Positions 39,467-48,998 of a DNA stretch of 64,000 bases are shown here, piece after piece. A program made the translations under genes and the position numbers. Position 1 is the stretch's first letter. The number at the start of each line of letters is the position of its first letter. The notes beneath the pieces were generated by a model. It made no database searches. It saw only the letters and a list, made by a program, of their open reading frames with translations, and was not told where the DNA came from. Source of the stretch: Paenibacillus sp. OV219 (GTDB lineage Bacteria; Bacillota; Bacilli; Paenibacillales; Paenibacillaceae); the NCBI RefSeq assembly GCF_900110075.1, contig NZ_FOCJ01000001.1:1178001-1242000 (forward strand), in the 5' to 3' direction.

Positions 39467-40627
39467 ATGAGACTAAGAAGCTGGTTATCGATATCATTAT
39501 CTGTGTTTATCTTACTGGGAGGCACAGCAGCCGTATATATGCTAGACCAGAGATGGGACAACCCTGTTGTGGAAGCTGCGTCGGCACTTGGCAAGCCGGG
39601 GATGAATCCTTCTGCGGCTCAAGTGAAGCATAGTTTAAAAGAATTGATCCAAGTGGATCAGAAGAAGGTCGTCTCCATCGAGGTGGACGTAGAGGAAGGC
39701 AAGGCAACCGGTTCGGGCTTTATCTATAATGACAAAGGCGATATTGTCACCAACGCGCACGTCGTCTTGGATGCGACAGGAATTACGGTCAAAGCTTCCG
39801 ACGGTAGTTTGTATGTGGGCAAGCTAATCGGGATTAATCCGGAGAAGGATATCGCCCTGCTTCGTGCCGAAGGGCTTGCAGGTCGTGAGCCGCTTGCGAT
39901 CGATGCGGAGACGAATGTCGACATCGGCGATGAAGTGATGGCTTTCGGCAGTCCGCTCGGGCTAGACAATACAGTGACGACGGGCATCATAAGCGGCGTC
40001 GACCGGGATTTCGAGATTGAAGAGACGAACTATAAGGGGCTATATCAAATTTCCGCTCCGATTACGCATGGTAATAGCGGAGGACCGCTTGTCCTGCAGG
40101 CAAGCGGCAAAGTGATCGGAATTAATACGGCTGTCCAAGAGCAGGGGGCGATCGGATTCAGCATCCCAATCGGGCAAGTCAAGGCGATGCTCGAAGCGTG
40201 GAGCCAGCATCCCGATGAGGAGTTGGCGAAACGGTCAACCGCGACTTCGGGTACGGGCGGCACAGATAACGAAGTGTACACGAAGGAAGCGATGTCGGAT
40301 GGAGCGGATTATATCGTCCAACGGTTTTATGAGAGTATTGGAAGCAAGGACTACGTGAACGCGTACAGCTTGCTCGGTAGCGATTGGCAGACGAAGACGG
40401 ATTACGAAGCGTTCCGAAAAGGCTACCTGTACACGCTTGAAGTCTACATAAAGAATATCTCGATTACATCGGCTGACTCGCAATCCGCGATCGTTGATGT
40501 CATCATTGAAGCGACAGAAGATAAGCAGGGCAGCGATGTTGTTGTAAACTCCTACAGCGTACAATACACAGTCAAGCCGGAGAATGGATTGCTGAAATTG
40601 ATTTCAGGAAAAGGGAAGAAATTATAA
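39467..40627 (+). CDS. Membrane-anchored trypsin-like serine protease (HtrA/S1C type) without PDZ
   Basis: 386 aa, ATG at 39467 after AGGAGGGGGC. A signal-anchor helix covers residues 5-25. The protease domain (about 60-250) carries the triad: His in DIVTNAHVVLDA, Asp in EKDIALLRAEG, Ser in ITHGNSGGPLVLQ. The PDZ domain typical of HtrA is absent. The C-terminal 110 residues (YIVQRFYESIGSKDYVNAYSLLGSDWQ) look like an NTF2-like or DUF4878 fold. It probably degrades or checks proteins outside the membrane and forms an operon with the zinc-ribbon gene. A terminator follows. Confidence 0.87.
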   Translation: MRLRSWLSISLSVFILLGGTAAVYMLDQRWDNPVVEAASALGKPGMNPSAAQVKHSLKELIQVDQKKVVSIEVDVEEGKATGSGFIYNDKGDIVTNAHVVLDATGITVKASDGSLYVGKLIGINPEKDIALLRAEGLAGREPLAIDAETNVDIGDEVMAFGSPLGLDNTVTTGIISGVDRDFEIEETNYKGLYQISAPITHGNSGGPLVLQASGKVIGINTAVQEQGAIGFSIPIGQVKAMLEAWSQHPDEELAKRSTATSGTGGTDNEVYTKEAMSDGADYIVQRFYESIGSKDYVNAYSLLGSDWQTKTDYEAFRKGYLYTLEVYIKNISITSADSQSAIVDVIIEATEDKQGSDVVVNSYSVQYTVKPENGLLKLISGKGKKL

Positions 40628-40637
40628 AGTAAACCAT

Positions 40638-40670
40638 TAGCAGACCGCCAATAATTGGCGGTCTGCTTGC
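40638..40670 (+). terminator. Terminator after the protease gene
   Basis: GCAGACCGCCA-ATAAT-TGGCGGTCTGC followed by TTGCATTTT. Confidence 0.8.
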
Positions 40671-40743
40671 ATTTTACGAATAATTTCCAGCTCTAATTGG
40701 AACAATGAGGAAACGGATGGAGAGATCCTGAACACGAAGGACG

Positions 40744-42315
40744 GTGGAGCAAGAAGTGGAATTATTTTATCGTTTATTCAAATTGATAACTCACCGCCAA
40801 ATTGTCATGCAGAGGCAGTCCAGAGAGGATCATACGCCAGATCGAGGTACAGTTGAATTAAGCTTGAAAGAGAATCTGGCTAAGTTGCAGACCATCTTCA
40901 GTAAAGCGCCAGATCTGATTATAAGAACGTTTATTTATAAGCAAACAGGTCAGAAGGCGGCACTCGTCTATTTGTGCGGCCTCGTGGACAAAAATTCGAT
41001 CAACAATAATGTGCTCTACCAGCTCATGTTCGAGCCGATTGTAGACAATGAACAGATGAGCCATTTACCCATTACGGTCGGTGATCTGAAGTCGACGACA
41101 CAGTGGAGCAATATTGAGCTTATGCTGCTGGAAGGACATAGCATTTTGTTCCTGGATGGCGCAGAGCTGGCGTATTCACTTGATACACAAGGCTGGCCGC
41201 AGCGTGCGATTTCCGATTCGCAGATCGAAGCGTCGCTGAAAGGCTCACATCAAGGCTTCATCGAATCTGGCTGGCAGAACGTTGCCCTTATTCGCCGCTT
41301 GGTCAGTACCCGAGAGCTGAAGATGGTCGAAATGTATATCGGCAGCAGAGTGCCCTGCAAGGTGACCATTCTATATATGGAGGATTTGACGCAGCCGGAT
41401 CTGCTGCAGGAGCTTGAGAAGCGGTTAAAGGCATTAAATGTGGATTGCATTCTAAATACAGGAGAGCTTGCGGAGTATTTGGAGGATCGGCCCTTCTCGC
41501 TGTTCCCGCAGTTCATTACAACAGAGCGACCGGATACAGCCGCTTCTCAGCTGCTTCAAGGCCGATTATGTCTCGTCGTTGACCGCTCATCAAGCGTCTT
41601 GATTGCGCCTGTTGGCGTCGCAGCCTTCTTCCAAGGCGTTGATGATTACAGCACGCGCTGGCCGATTGCAACTTTCCTGCGCATCATGAGATTCATCGCT
41701 TGCTTCGTTGCGGCGTTCTTGCCGGGCATTTATATCGCTTGCATTTCGTTCAATGTGGAAGTTATTCCGCTTGATCTGATTTTGTCGATCGGTCAGTTTA
41801 GAGCTTCAGTCCCGTTCCCTCCATTCATTGAAGCGTTGATCATGGAGATGATGCTTGAGATGCTTCGCGAAGCAGGGGTTCGGCTGCCTGCGCCTGTCGG
41901 TCAAACGGTTGGAATTGTAGGTGGTATCGTTATCGGGCAAGCTGCCGTGCAAGCGGGGATTGTAAGCAATCTGATGGTCGTTGTCGTGTCTTCAACGGCA
42001 GTCGCATCGTTCATTCTTCCCAATTACGATATGGCTGCATCAATTCGGCTGATTCGATTCCCGGTGATGCTGATTGCTTCCTTATTCGGCATCATTGGCA
42101 TCGTCGCATGCTTCATGGGGTTACTCATCCATGTCATCCAATTGAAATCGCTTGGTGAGTCTTACAGCACACCGCTTGCGCCTATGCGTCTTGGGGATTG
42201 GAAGGATGTCTTCGTTCGGATGCCGCTCTGGAGTATGAAGAAACGGCCGGATAGCATCAGAACGCTGCAGAAGACGAGGATTGGACCAAAACGATCTAAA
42301 GGTGATGAGGAATAA
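40744..42315 (+). CDS. Spore germination protein, GerA/GerKA family
   Basis: 523 aa from GTG 40744 (GTG 40756 also possible; GGTGGAG lies before it). The N-terminal soluble half (about 1-290) has AALVYLCGLVDKNSINNNVLYQLM and the conserved SHQGFIESGWQNVALIRRLVSTRELKM, TERPDTAASQLLQGRLCLVVD. The second half has about five membrane helices (PGIYIACISFNVEVIPLDLI; GIVGGIVIGQAAVQAGIVSN). It is the A subunit of a nutrient germinant receptor in the inner spore membrane. The operon continues with GerB and GerC genes, the stop overlapping the next start by one base. Confidence 0.93.
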   Translation: MEQEVELFYRLFKLITHRQIVMQRQSREDHTPDRGTVELSLKENLAKLQTIFSKAPDLIIRTFIYKQTGQKAALVYLCGLVDKNSINNNVLYQLMFEPIVDNEQMSHLPITVGDLKSTTQWSNIELMLLEGHSILFLDGAELAYSLDTQGWPQRAISDSQIEASLKGSHQGFIESGWQNVALIRRLVSTRELKMVEMYIGSRVPCKVTILYMEDLTQPDLLQELEKRLKALNVDCILNTGELAEYLEDRPFSLFPQFITTERPDTAASQLLQGRLCLVVDRSSSVLIAPVGVAAFFQGVDDYSTRWPIATFLRIMRFIACFVAAFLPGIYIACISFNVEVIPLDLILSIGQFRASVPFPPFIEALIMEMMLEMLREAGVRLPAPVGQTVGIVGGIVIGQAAVQAGIVSNLMVVVVSSTAVASFILPNYDMAASIRLIRFPVMLIASLFGIIGIVACFMGLLIHVIQLKSLGESYSTPLAPMRLGDWKDVFVRMPLWSMKKRPDSIRTLQKTRIGPKRSKGDEE

Positions 42316-43424
42316 TGGATGCCGTATTAAAGCCTGGAAAAGCTACCCAAATTACGACGCTGCAATTTATCCTCATCATTCACAGTATGCAGCTTGGAGT
42401 AGGCATAATCTCCATACCCAAGGATGTTGCAGCGATTAGCGGGACAGATGGTTGGATCGCGATCATTCTTGGCTGGCTCCTGTCAACAGTAGCCAGCCTA
42501 ATCATTGTACAAGTGATGAAGAAGCATCCGAATGGTACGATCATCGACTTGCTCTCTCATTTTTTTGGCAAATGGATAGGAAAGCTTGGGATGCTTGTAT
42601 TTGCATTGTATTTCGCTTTGTACGCTTATCTGATTTTTGACCGAATGGTGATTCTGATTCAAAGCTGGATCATGCAGCAGACCCAAACATGGGTGCTCAT
42701 GTTATTGTTTATCCTACCTGCGTATATGCTGATTAAAGGCGGGGTCCGTGACATAGGGCGCTTTTCTGAAGCTACATTCCTCGTTTCCGTCTGGATGTTC
42801 GGTGTACTGGTGACGTTGTTTCATGAGGGCTCTTGGCTGCATCTGCTTCCTGTCCTGAAAGAAGGCTGGATGCCTGTGCTGCGTACGGTAAATACGACGA
42901 TCCTGTCGTTCCTCGGATTTGAATGTGTATTCTTCATCTATCCCTACTTGGAGAAGAAACAATCGGCAGCAGTCGGCGTTATTATTGCCAATACGTTTAC
43001 GATGCTGGTCTATCTCTATGTGACGATCATTTGTTTTGTTGTTCTCAGCCCGGATGAGATTACTTACTTCAACGATACGGTCATTTCGGTTGTGAAAATT
43101 ATCGAATTCCGGTTTATCGAGCGGTTCGATTTGGTGATGCTGTCTTGTTACTCCATGGTCATCTCCAAAACATGGATTCCGGCTACTTACTTGTCGAGTT
43201 ACTGCATAAGCCGTTTCTTTACTTTTGGGAAGCATTATATGTACGGCGGGATCATTCTTATCTCGATGGTCGTACTCAATTATTGCTTGAACTCCGGTTG
43301 GAATGAGAGTATTAAAGCGGCTAGTATGTTTAGCAAACTCGGTATAGCGGTGGCATTCATATTCCCATTCTGTCTTTGGCTGTTGCTTGCGGTAATGACG
43401 CAATTCCCGAGGTGGCAGAAATGA
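42315..43424 (+). CDS. Spore germination permease, GerB/GerKB family
   Basis: 369 aa with ten predicted membrane helices, in the amino acid-polyamine-organocation (APC) superfamily. Features are QFILIIHSMQLGVGIISIPKDVAAISGTDGWIAIILGW at the start, PNGTIIDLLSHFFGKWIGKLG, and FLGFECVFFIYPYLEK in the middle. It is the B subunit that is thought to bind the germinant in the receptor. Its ATG follows the gerA stop directly, and its stop overlaps the gerC start, so the three are translated together. Confidence 0.93.
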   Translation: MDAVLKPGKATQITTLQFILIIHSMQLGVGIISIPKDVAAISGTDGWIAIILGWLLSTVASLIIVQVMKKHPNGTIIDLLSHFFGKWIGKLGMLVFALYFALYAYLIFDRMVILIQSWIMQQTQTWVLMLLFILPAYMLIKGGVRDIGRFSEATFLVSVWMFGVLVTLFHEGSWLHLLPVLKEGWMPVLRTVNTTILSFLGFECVFFIYPYLEKKQSAAVGVIIANTFTMLVYLYVTIICFVVLSPDEITYFNDTVISVVKIIEFRFIERFDLVMLSCYSMVISKTWIPATYLSSYCISRFFTFGKHYMYGGIILISMVVLNYCLNSGWNESIKAASMFSKLGIAVAFIFPFCLWLLLAVMTQFPRWQK

Positions 43425-44545
43425 GTCGCTTGAAGCGTATTATGCTGCTCGTGCTTGCCATGAGCCTCACGCTAACGGGCTGTAAGGATCGAGTAGATCT
43501 AGAGAATATTACGCTCGTTCTTATGGAAGGCTTGGACCTTGATAAGGACAATAATTTGCTTGTGTATATTTCTAGCCCGGTATTCAACAAGGAAGCGAAG
43601 AAACAGAACGAAGCGACGAAAGTTAAAGCGATCTCGCCTCGTGATTCACGCGGTTATTTGGAAGCGAAAGTATCTGCATTAGTCAGCACGGGTAAGCTCC
43701 AGAACTTGCTAATCAGTAAGAAACTGCTGCAGCAACCCTATTGGTACAAGCTGCTTGATGTGTTTTTTCGAGATGCGAAAGTGCGCGCAAACGCAAGAAT
43801 TATTATGGTTGACGGCAATGTAGGGGACGTCGTGTTCTTCGAACCCGATGACAAGCGGAGGCTTCCGCTCCATATCGCTAAATTAGTTGATACGGCACAT
43901 GAGCGTAATCTCGTTGAAATGACGACGCTATTCACGATACAGAGACTGATTTACGAGAAAGGTGTTACCCCTTATATCACGGAGCTGCGCAAGGAACCAA
44001 AAGAAATTCGATTAATGGGTACGGCACTGCTCGATAAGAAGGGCAAGTACGTCACATCCATCAATTTGGTGGAGAATGAATTGCTTCAGATCTTGCAGGA
44101 TGAGAAATTCCAAGACCTTACGCTTACAGTCGTTCTTCCAGAGAAAGATAAGCCCGGTACGGTCTTTCATATGGGAACGGTTAGTTTCTATGTGAAGAAA
44201 GTAAATCGAAAGATTAGAACTTCCTATAAGGACGGCAGATTCCAGTTTACATTTGACATTGGCTTACCGATTCAGATCACGGAGCGACTATTCGATTATG
44301 ATGTGCAGGATGATGCGCATAAGCTGGAGAAAATGATCAATGAGCAACTGGACAATAAACTGCGTGAGCTTGTGGGCAAGTTTCAGAAGAACAAGGTGGA
44401 CCCCATTGGACTTGGGTTATTCGCACGGGCGTATCAATACCACAATTGGAAGAAGGTCCAGAACGATTGGCCTGAAGCTTTCGCGGAGGCAAAGATTGAT
44501 GTTCATGCCCACACGAGCATTAAAGATTATGGTGAAATCAAATAG
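43421..44545 (+). CDS. Spore germination lipoprotein, GerC/GerKC family
   Basis: 374 aa from the ATG at 43421, overlapping the gerB stop (ATGA), with GAGGTGG upstream. A lipoprotein signal peptide ends LAMSLTLTGCKDR (lipobox LTGC, Cys about residue 20). Family features follow: DLENITLVLMEGLDLDKDNNLLVYISSP, RVNARIIMVDG-type block ANARIIMVDGNVGDVV, and the end region GLGLFARAYQYHNWKKVQNDWPEAFAEAKIDVHAHTSIKDYGEI. It is the C subunit of the receptor, attached to the outer leaflet of the inner spore membrane. Confidence 0.93.
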   Translation: MSRLKRIMLLVLAMSLTLTGCKDRVDLENITLVLMEGLDLDKDNNLLVYISSPVFNKEAKKQNEATKVKAISPRDSRGYLEAKVSALVSTGKLQNLLISKKLLQQPYWYKLLDVFFRDAKVRANARIIMVDGNVGDVVFFEPDDKRRLPLHIAKLVDTAHERNLVEMTTLFTIQRLIYEKGVTPYITELRKEPKEIRLMGTALLDKKGKYVTSINLVENELLQILQDEKFQDLTLTVVLPEKDKPGTVFHMGTVSFYVKKVNRKIRTSYKDGRFQFTFDIGLPIQITERLFDYDVQDDAHKLEKMINEQLDNKLRELVGKFQKNKVDPIGLGLFARAYQYHNWKKVQNDWPEAFAEAKIDVHAHTSIKDYGEIK

Positions 44546-44675
44546 TGTGCACTTTTGCACTTCGCGTGAGGAGCCGCGCGAGGTGCGGAGAGTGTCGGAG
44601 CGGCCCGAACGACGCAGCAGGAGAGGATCTGTGCGGCTCGGGCTATATTTTCGTAGGCTCTGGCGAATCTCGTTA
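44546..44675 (+). other. GC-rich non-coding stretch after the germination operon
   Basis: No gene. GAGCCGC (44571-44577) and GCGGCTC (44633-44639) can pair around a purine-rich, GC-rich interior, followed by TATATTTTCG. It could act as an extended terminator for the ger operon, but it is not a canonical one. Confidence 0.35.
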
Positions 44676-44704
44676 TTGAGTTGCTAAGCGCATGACGCTA
44701 TAAT
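44676..44704 (+). promoter_or_regulatory. SigA-type promoter of the second ABC-F gene
   Basis: -35 TTGAGT (44676-44681), 17-base spacer, -10 TATAAT (44699-44704), 54 bases before the start codon. Confidence 0.75.
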
Positions 44705-44757
44705 AGTACGAGAAAAACTGTGAATATATAAAAAGTCTAAGCAGAAAAGGTGCAATT

Positions 44758-46314
44758 ATGAGCATATTAAACGTAGAACGACTTAGCCACGGCTTCGGTG
44801 ATCGGGCGATCTTCAATGACGTCTCGTTCCGGCTGCTGAAAGGCGAGCATATCGGACTAATCGGCGCGAACGGCGAAGGTAAGTCCACTTTCATGAACAT
44901 TATTACAGGTAAGCTTCAGCCGGATGACGGTAAGGTCGAATGGTCCAAACGGATGCGCGTCGGCTACCTCGATCAGCATGCGGTTCTGAACAAAGGAATG
45001 ACGATCCGCGATGTGCTCAAAGGCGCCTTCCAATATTTGTTCGACATGGAACAAGAGATGAACGACATGTATGGCCGCATGGGTGAAGTGACGCCAGAAG
45101 AGCTTGAGCAAATGCTAGAGGACGTAGGTACGATTCAAGATATGTTGACGAATCAGGATTTCTATATGATCGACGCGAAGATTGAAGAGACGGCGCGCGG
45201 TCTCGGCCTCACTGACATTGGTCTTGATCGTGACGTTCATGACCTCTCCGGCGGTCAGCGGACGAAGGTTTTGCTTGCAAAGCTTCTGCTTGAGAAACCA
45301 GACATCCTGCTTCTCGATGAGCCGACGAACTATCTCGATGAGCAGCATATCGAATGGTTGAAGCGTTACTTGAATGAATACGAGAATGCCTTCATTCTCA
45401 TCTCTCACGATATTCCGTTCTTGAACAGCGTTATTAACCTGATCTACCATATGGAAAATCAAGAGCTGAATCGCTATGTGGGCGACTACGATCACTTCAT
45501 GAACGTACATGAAATGAAGAAGTCGCAGCTGGAGTCCGCGTTCAAGCGCCAGCAGCAGGAAATTTCCGATTTGAAAGACTTCGTAGCCCGCAATAAAGCG
45601 AGCGTTGCGACGCGGAATATGGCGATGTCCCGCCAGAAGAAGCTCGATAAGATGGATGTCATCGAACTTGCGAAGGAGAAGCCGAAGCCGCAGTTCAATT
45701 TTAAGGATGCGCGGACTTCCGGTCGACTGATCTTCGAGGCGAATGACCTCGTAATCGGCTACGACTCTCCGCTCTCGAATCCGCTGAACCTGCGCATGGA
45801 ACGTGGACAGAAGATCGCCCTTGTCGGTGCCAACGGTATCGGTAAGACGACTTTGCTTCGCAGTATTCTTGGCGAGATCCAAGCTCTCTCCGGCACGGTA
45901 CAGCTTGGTGAGACGCTGCACATTGGCTACTTCGAGCAAGAAGCGAAGGACGCGAACTACAATACTTGCATTGATGAGATCTGGAACGAGTTCCCTTCCT
46001 TCAATCAGTTTGAAGTGCGTGCTGCACTCGCGAAGTGCGGTTTGACGACCAAGCATATTGAGAGCAAAATCACGGTGCTAAGCGGTGGCGAGAAGGCGAA
46101 GGTTCGCCTCTGCAAGCTGATCAACCGTGAGTCTAACTTGCTCGTGCTCGATGAGCCGACGAACCACTTGGACGTTGATGCGAAGGAAGAGCTGAAGCGT
46201 GCGCTCAAGGCGTACAAAGGCAGCATCCTGATGATCTCCCACGAACCGGAATTCTATCGCGATATCGTAACCGAAGTGTGGAACTGTGAGTCTTGGACGA
46301 CGAAGGCTTTCTAA
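44758..46314 (+). CDS. ABC-F family ATPase, YkpA/YbiT-like
   Basis: 518 aa. Two ABC domains: Walker A GANGEGKST and GANGIGKTT, signatures LSGGQRTK and LSGGEKAK, Walker B LLLDEPTNYLD and LVLDEPTNHLD. The linker is moderate in length (LESAFKRQQQEISDLKDFVARNKASVATRNMAMSRQKKLDKMD). The whole corresponds to YkpA/YbiT, a housekeeping ABC-F protein acting on ribosomes during translation rather than in drug resistance. Length fits (YbiT about 530). Unlike the ABC-F gene at 4.9 kb it has a short leader with a normal promoter. Confidence 0.9.
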   Translation: MSILNVERLSHGFGDRAIFNDVSFRLLKGEHIGLIGANGEGKSTFMNIITGKLQPDDGKVEWSKRMRVGYLDQHAVLNKGMTIRDVLKGAFQYLFDMEQEMNDMYGRMGEVTPEELEQMLEDVGTIQDMLTNQDFYMIDAKIEETARGLGLTDIGLDRDVHDLSGGQRTKVLLAKLLLEKPDILLLDEPTNYLDEQHIEWLKRYLNEYENAFILISHDIPFLNSVINLIYHMENQELNRYVGDYDHFMNVHEMKKSQLESAFKRQQQEISDLKDFVARNKASVATRNMAMSRQKKLDKMDVIELAKEKPKPQFNFKDARTSGRLIFEANDLVIGYDSPLSNPLNLRMERGQKIALVGANGIGKTTLLRSILGEIQALSGTVQLGETLHIGYFEQEAKDANYNTCIDEIWNEFPSFNQFEVRAALAKCGLTTKHIESKITVLSGGEKAKVRLCKLINRESNLLVLDEPTNHLDVDAKEELKRALKAYKGSILMISHEPEFYRDIVTEVWNCESWTTKAF

Positions 46315-46330
46315 ATGTAATGTGAAGCGG

Positions 46331-46382
46331 CGGCTCCGATGACCTGGCTTGTATGGCCAGCTCTTCGGAGCTGTTTTTTTAT
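46331..46382 (+). terminator. Terminator after the YkpA-like gene
   Basis: GCTCCGA...CTGG...CCAG...TCGGAGC followed by TGTTTTTTT. Confidence 0.8.
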
Positions 46383-46480
46383 ATACAGATATGAAATAAA
46401 GGTAATTTGGCGCTTATTCGCTTGACGGTCGATTGGGCAAAAAGCTACATTGTCATTATGTGGAGAGGGGGACGAGTTTC

Positions 46481-48889
46481 TTGAAGCTTCATTATGACAG
46501 AGCAGCAAACGTATGGACGGAAGCGCTTCCAGTTGGGAATGGCCGACTCGGCGCGATGATATATGGCGGTGTTGAACAGGAAGAATTGCAGTTGAATGAA
46601 GATACGTTATGGTCGGGTTATCCGGCTGATGGTACGAATCCGCATGCGCATGAGGTACTCCCTGAGGTGCGCAAGTTGATTGAAGAAGGTCGTTATGCAG
46701 AGGCAGATAAGCTTTCGAAAGAAATGATGGGGCCATATACGCAATCGTATCTGCCGCTTGGCCATCTGCGGCTTACGTTTGAGCATGGTCATTGCTGGAC
46801 CTCCTATGAGCGTTCGCTTGACTTGGAGGAAGGAATTGCGCAGGTTCGTTACTCGATTGGCTCCGTAGACTACACGCGCGAGACGTTCGCATCCTATCCA
46901 GATGGCGTTATTGTGATGCGATTAGAAGTAAGCGAGCCTGGTCGGCTGAGCTTCCATGCGCAGCTGGACAGTCTGCTTCGGTTCGAGACGAAGCGGGACG
47001 GCGACCGTTATGTAATGAGAGGTGTAGCGCCGGAGCATGTCGCGCCAAGCTATTATCCAGTCGATCACCCGATCGTCTATGCGGAGGATCCCGCTTCGTC
47101 GCGGGCGGTCGCTTGGGAAGGCGGACTGAGCGTTAGTCTAGGCAATGGAGGCGGCCGGTGGTCGATTGATCAGAACGGACTGCGCGTTATAGGAGCTACT
47201 ACGGTCATGCTCTATTGGAGTGCGGCAACGAGCTTCGAGCGGTTCGATCTTGTACCAGGCAGTGGAAGCAGACAGCCGGGGCCAACTGTTGCTGCTGCGC
47301 TGGAAGCGGCTGCTGCGATGCCGTATGAGGAGCTGCGTGCGCGGCATGTTGCCGATTATCAGTCGCTCTTTGGCAGGGTAGAGTTGAAGCTCGGTCCATC
47401 TGCTGCGCCGATTGGTATGCCGACGGATAAACGCGTTACCGAATATGGCGCGGAAGATCCTACACTCGTGGAACTGCTCTTCCAATATGGGCGTTACTTG
47501 ATGATCGCAAGCTCACGTGAAGGAACGCAGCCAGCGAACCTGCAGGGCATCTGGAATAAGGAAACAAGGCCGCCATGGAGTAGTAACTATACGCTTAATA
47601 TTAATGCCGAGATGAATTATTGGCCCGCGGAAAGCTGTAATTTGGCGGAATGCCATGAGCCGCTGCTTACCTTCGTGAGCAACCTTGCAGTAAACGGTGC
47701 GCGGACAGCGTCCGTTAATTATGGTGCTCGTGGTTGGACCGCGCATCATAACTCGGACATATGGGCAGGAGCAGACCCGGTCGGCGATTACGGTCATGGT
47801 GATCCGATCTGGGTGAGCTGGCCGATGGGCGGAGCATGGCTTAGCCAGCATCTGTGGGAGCATTACGCATATGGGCGAGATGAAGCTTATCTGCGTGAGA
47901 AAGCTTATCCGATCATGAAGGGAGCGGCACTATTCTGCCTCGATTGGCTGATCGATAACGGCGAAGGCAGGCTCGTTACAAGCCCGTCGACTTCACCTGA
48001 GCATAAGTTCCATACAACGGATGGGCTTGCTGCAGTCAGCGCAGGCGCAGCGATGGATTTGGAGATCATCTGGGACTTGTTCACAAACTGTCAGGAAGCA
48101 GCGGCAGTGCTTGGTGGCGATGATGCATTCAGCTCGCAGCTTGCAGAAGCGAAGGAACAGATGATGCCGCTCCAGATTGGCCGTCATGGTCAGTTGCAGG
48201 AGTGGACGAGCGGCGATTTCGAAGATGAGGACGTACATCATCGCCATGTGTCGCATCTGTTCGGTGTGTTCCCGGGGCGTCAGCTGACTGAGCGTACTGC
48301 GACAGAGCTGTTTTGCGCCGCGAAGCGATCGCTTGAACGCCGCGGCGACGATGGAACAGGCTGGAGCTTAGGCTGGAAAATCTCACTTTGGGCTCGCTTC
48401 GGCGATGGAGATCGTGCACTTAAGCTAATCTCGAATCTGCTTACAGTCGTACGTGAGAACGACCCGAATGGGCATCATGGCGGCGGTGTCTATCCGAACC
48501 TGTTCGATGCGCATCCGCCATTCCAGATCGACGGCAATTTCGCCGCTACCGCGGGCATTGCGGAGATGCTGCTGCAATCGCATCAAGGCGCTTTGCAGCT
48601 GCTGCCTGCGCTTCCGAGTACTTGGACTAGCGGCTCGGTGAGGGGGCTGCGCGCACGCGGCGGATTCGAAGTCAGTCTCCAGTGGCATGATGGGGCATGG
48701 ACGGAGATAGAAGTGGTTTCAGTTAGCGGTGAGGATTGCGTAATCGCATTGAATGCGGATGATGTTACTCCTGCTTTGTCAGTACAAGTATCGGGTAACG
48801 ACGGAGAAGTGGCGATACGAGTCGTTGCCGAAGACCGTATATCGTTTGATACGGTCGCAGGCGAACGGTACGTGCTGCAGCGCAAGTAA
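46481..48889 (+). CDS. Glycoside hydrolase family 95 (alpha-L-fucosidase/galactosidase type)
   Basis: 802 aa from a TTG at 46481 with GGAGAGGGGGACGAG upstream; earlier in-frame codons lack a ribosome binding site. The N-terminal beta domain begins [35 protein letters not shown], a GH95 hallmark. The (alpha/alpha)6 catalytic part has [20 protein letters not shown] (Asn pair), [11 protein letters not shown] (Glu, the general acid) and [17 protein letters not shown] (Asp). There is no signal peptide, so imported oligosaccharides would be the substrate. It releases alpha-L-fucose or alpha-L-galactose from glycans with inversion. No transporter is adjacent. Confidence 0.93.
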   Translation: MKLHYDRAANVWTEALPVGNGRLGAMIYGGVEQEELQLNEDTLWSGYPADGTNPHAHEVLPEVRKLIEEGRYAEADKLSKEMMGPYTQSYLPLGHLRLTFEHGHCWTSYERSLDLEEGIAQVRYSIGSVDYTRETFASYPDGVIVMRLEVSEPGRLSFHAQLDSLLRFETKRDGDRYVMRGVAPEHVAPSYYPVDHPIVYAEDPASSRAVAWEGGLSVSLGNGGGRWSIDQNGLRVIGATTVMLYWSAATSFERFDLVPGSGSRQPGPTVAAALEAAAAMPYEELRARHVADYQSLFGRVELKLGPSAAPIGMPTDKRVTEYGAEDPTLVELLFQYGRYLMIASSREGTQPANLQGIWNKETRPPWSSNYTLNINAEMNYWPAESCNLAECHEPLLTFVSNLAVNGARTASVNYGARGWTAHHNSDIWAGADPVGDYGHGDPIWVSWPMGGAWLSQHLWEHYAYGRDEAYLREKAYPIMKGAALFCLDWLIDNGEGRLVTSPSTSPEHKFHTTDGLAAVSAGAAMDLEIIWDLFTNCQEAAAVLGGDDAFSSQLAEAKEQMMPLQIGRHGQLQEWTSGDFEDEDVHHRHVSHLFGVFPGRQLTERTATELFCAAKRSLERRGDDGTGWSLGWKISLWARFGDGDRALKLISNLLTVVRENDPNGHHGGGVYPNLFDAHPPFQIDGNFAATAGIAEMLLQSHQGALQLLPALPSTWTSGSVRGLRARGGFEVSLQWHDGAWTEIEVVSVSGEDCVIALNADDVTPALSVQVSGNDGEVAIRVVAEDRISFDTVAGERYVLQRK

Positions 48890-48911
48890 TGCGTCAACTG
48901 ATACCCAAATA

Positions 48912-48980
48912 AGAAGAAGCAAGAAGCTTGGCCTCTCTCTCGAATGCTCGAGATGAAGCCTCTCGCTTCTTGCTTCTTTG
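48912..48980. terminator. Long hairpin between convergent genes
   Basis: AAGAAGCAAGAAGC pairs with GCTTCTTGCTTCTT, with an inner CTCGA/TCGAG stem. T-rich and A-rich ends let it work for both the GH95 gene and the convergent SgrR-like gene. Confidence 0.8.
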
Positions 48981-48998
48981 TTTCGTTAGCGCGTTCGT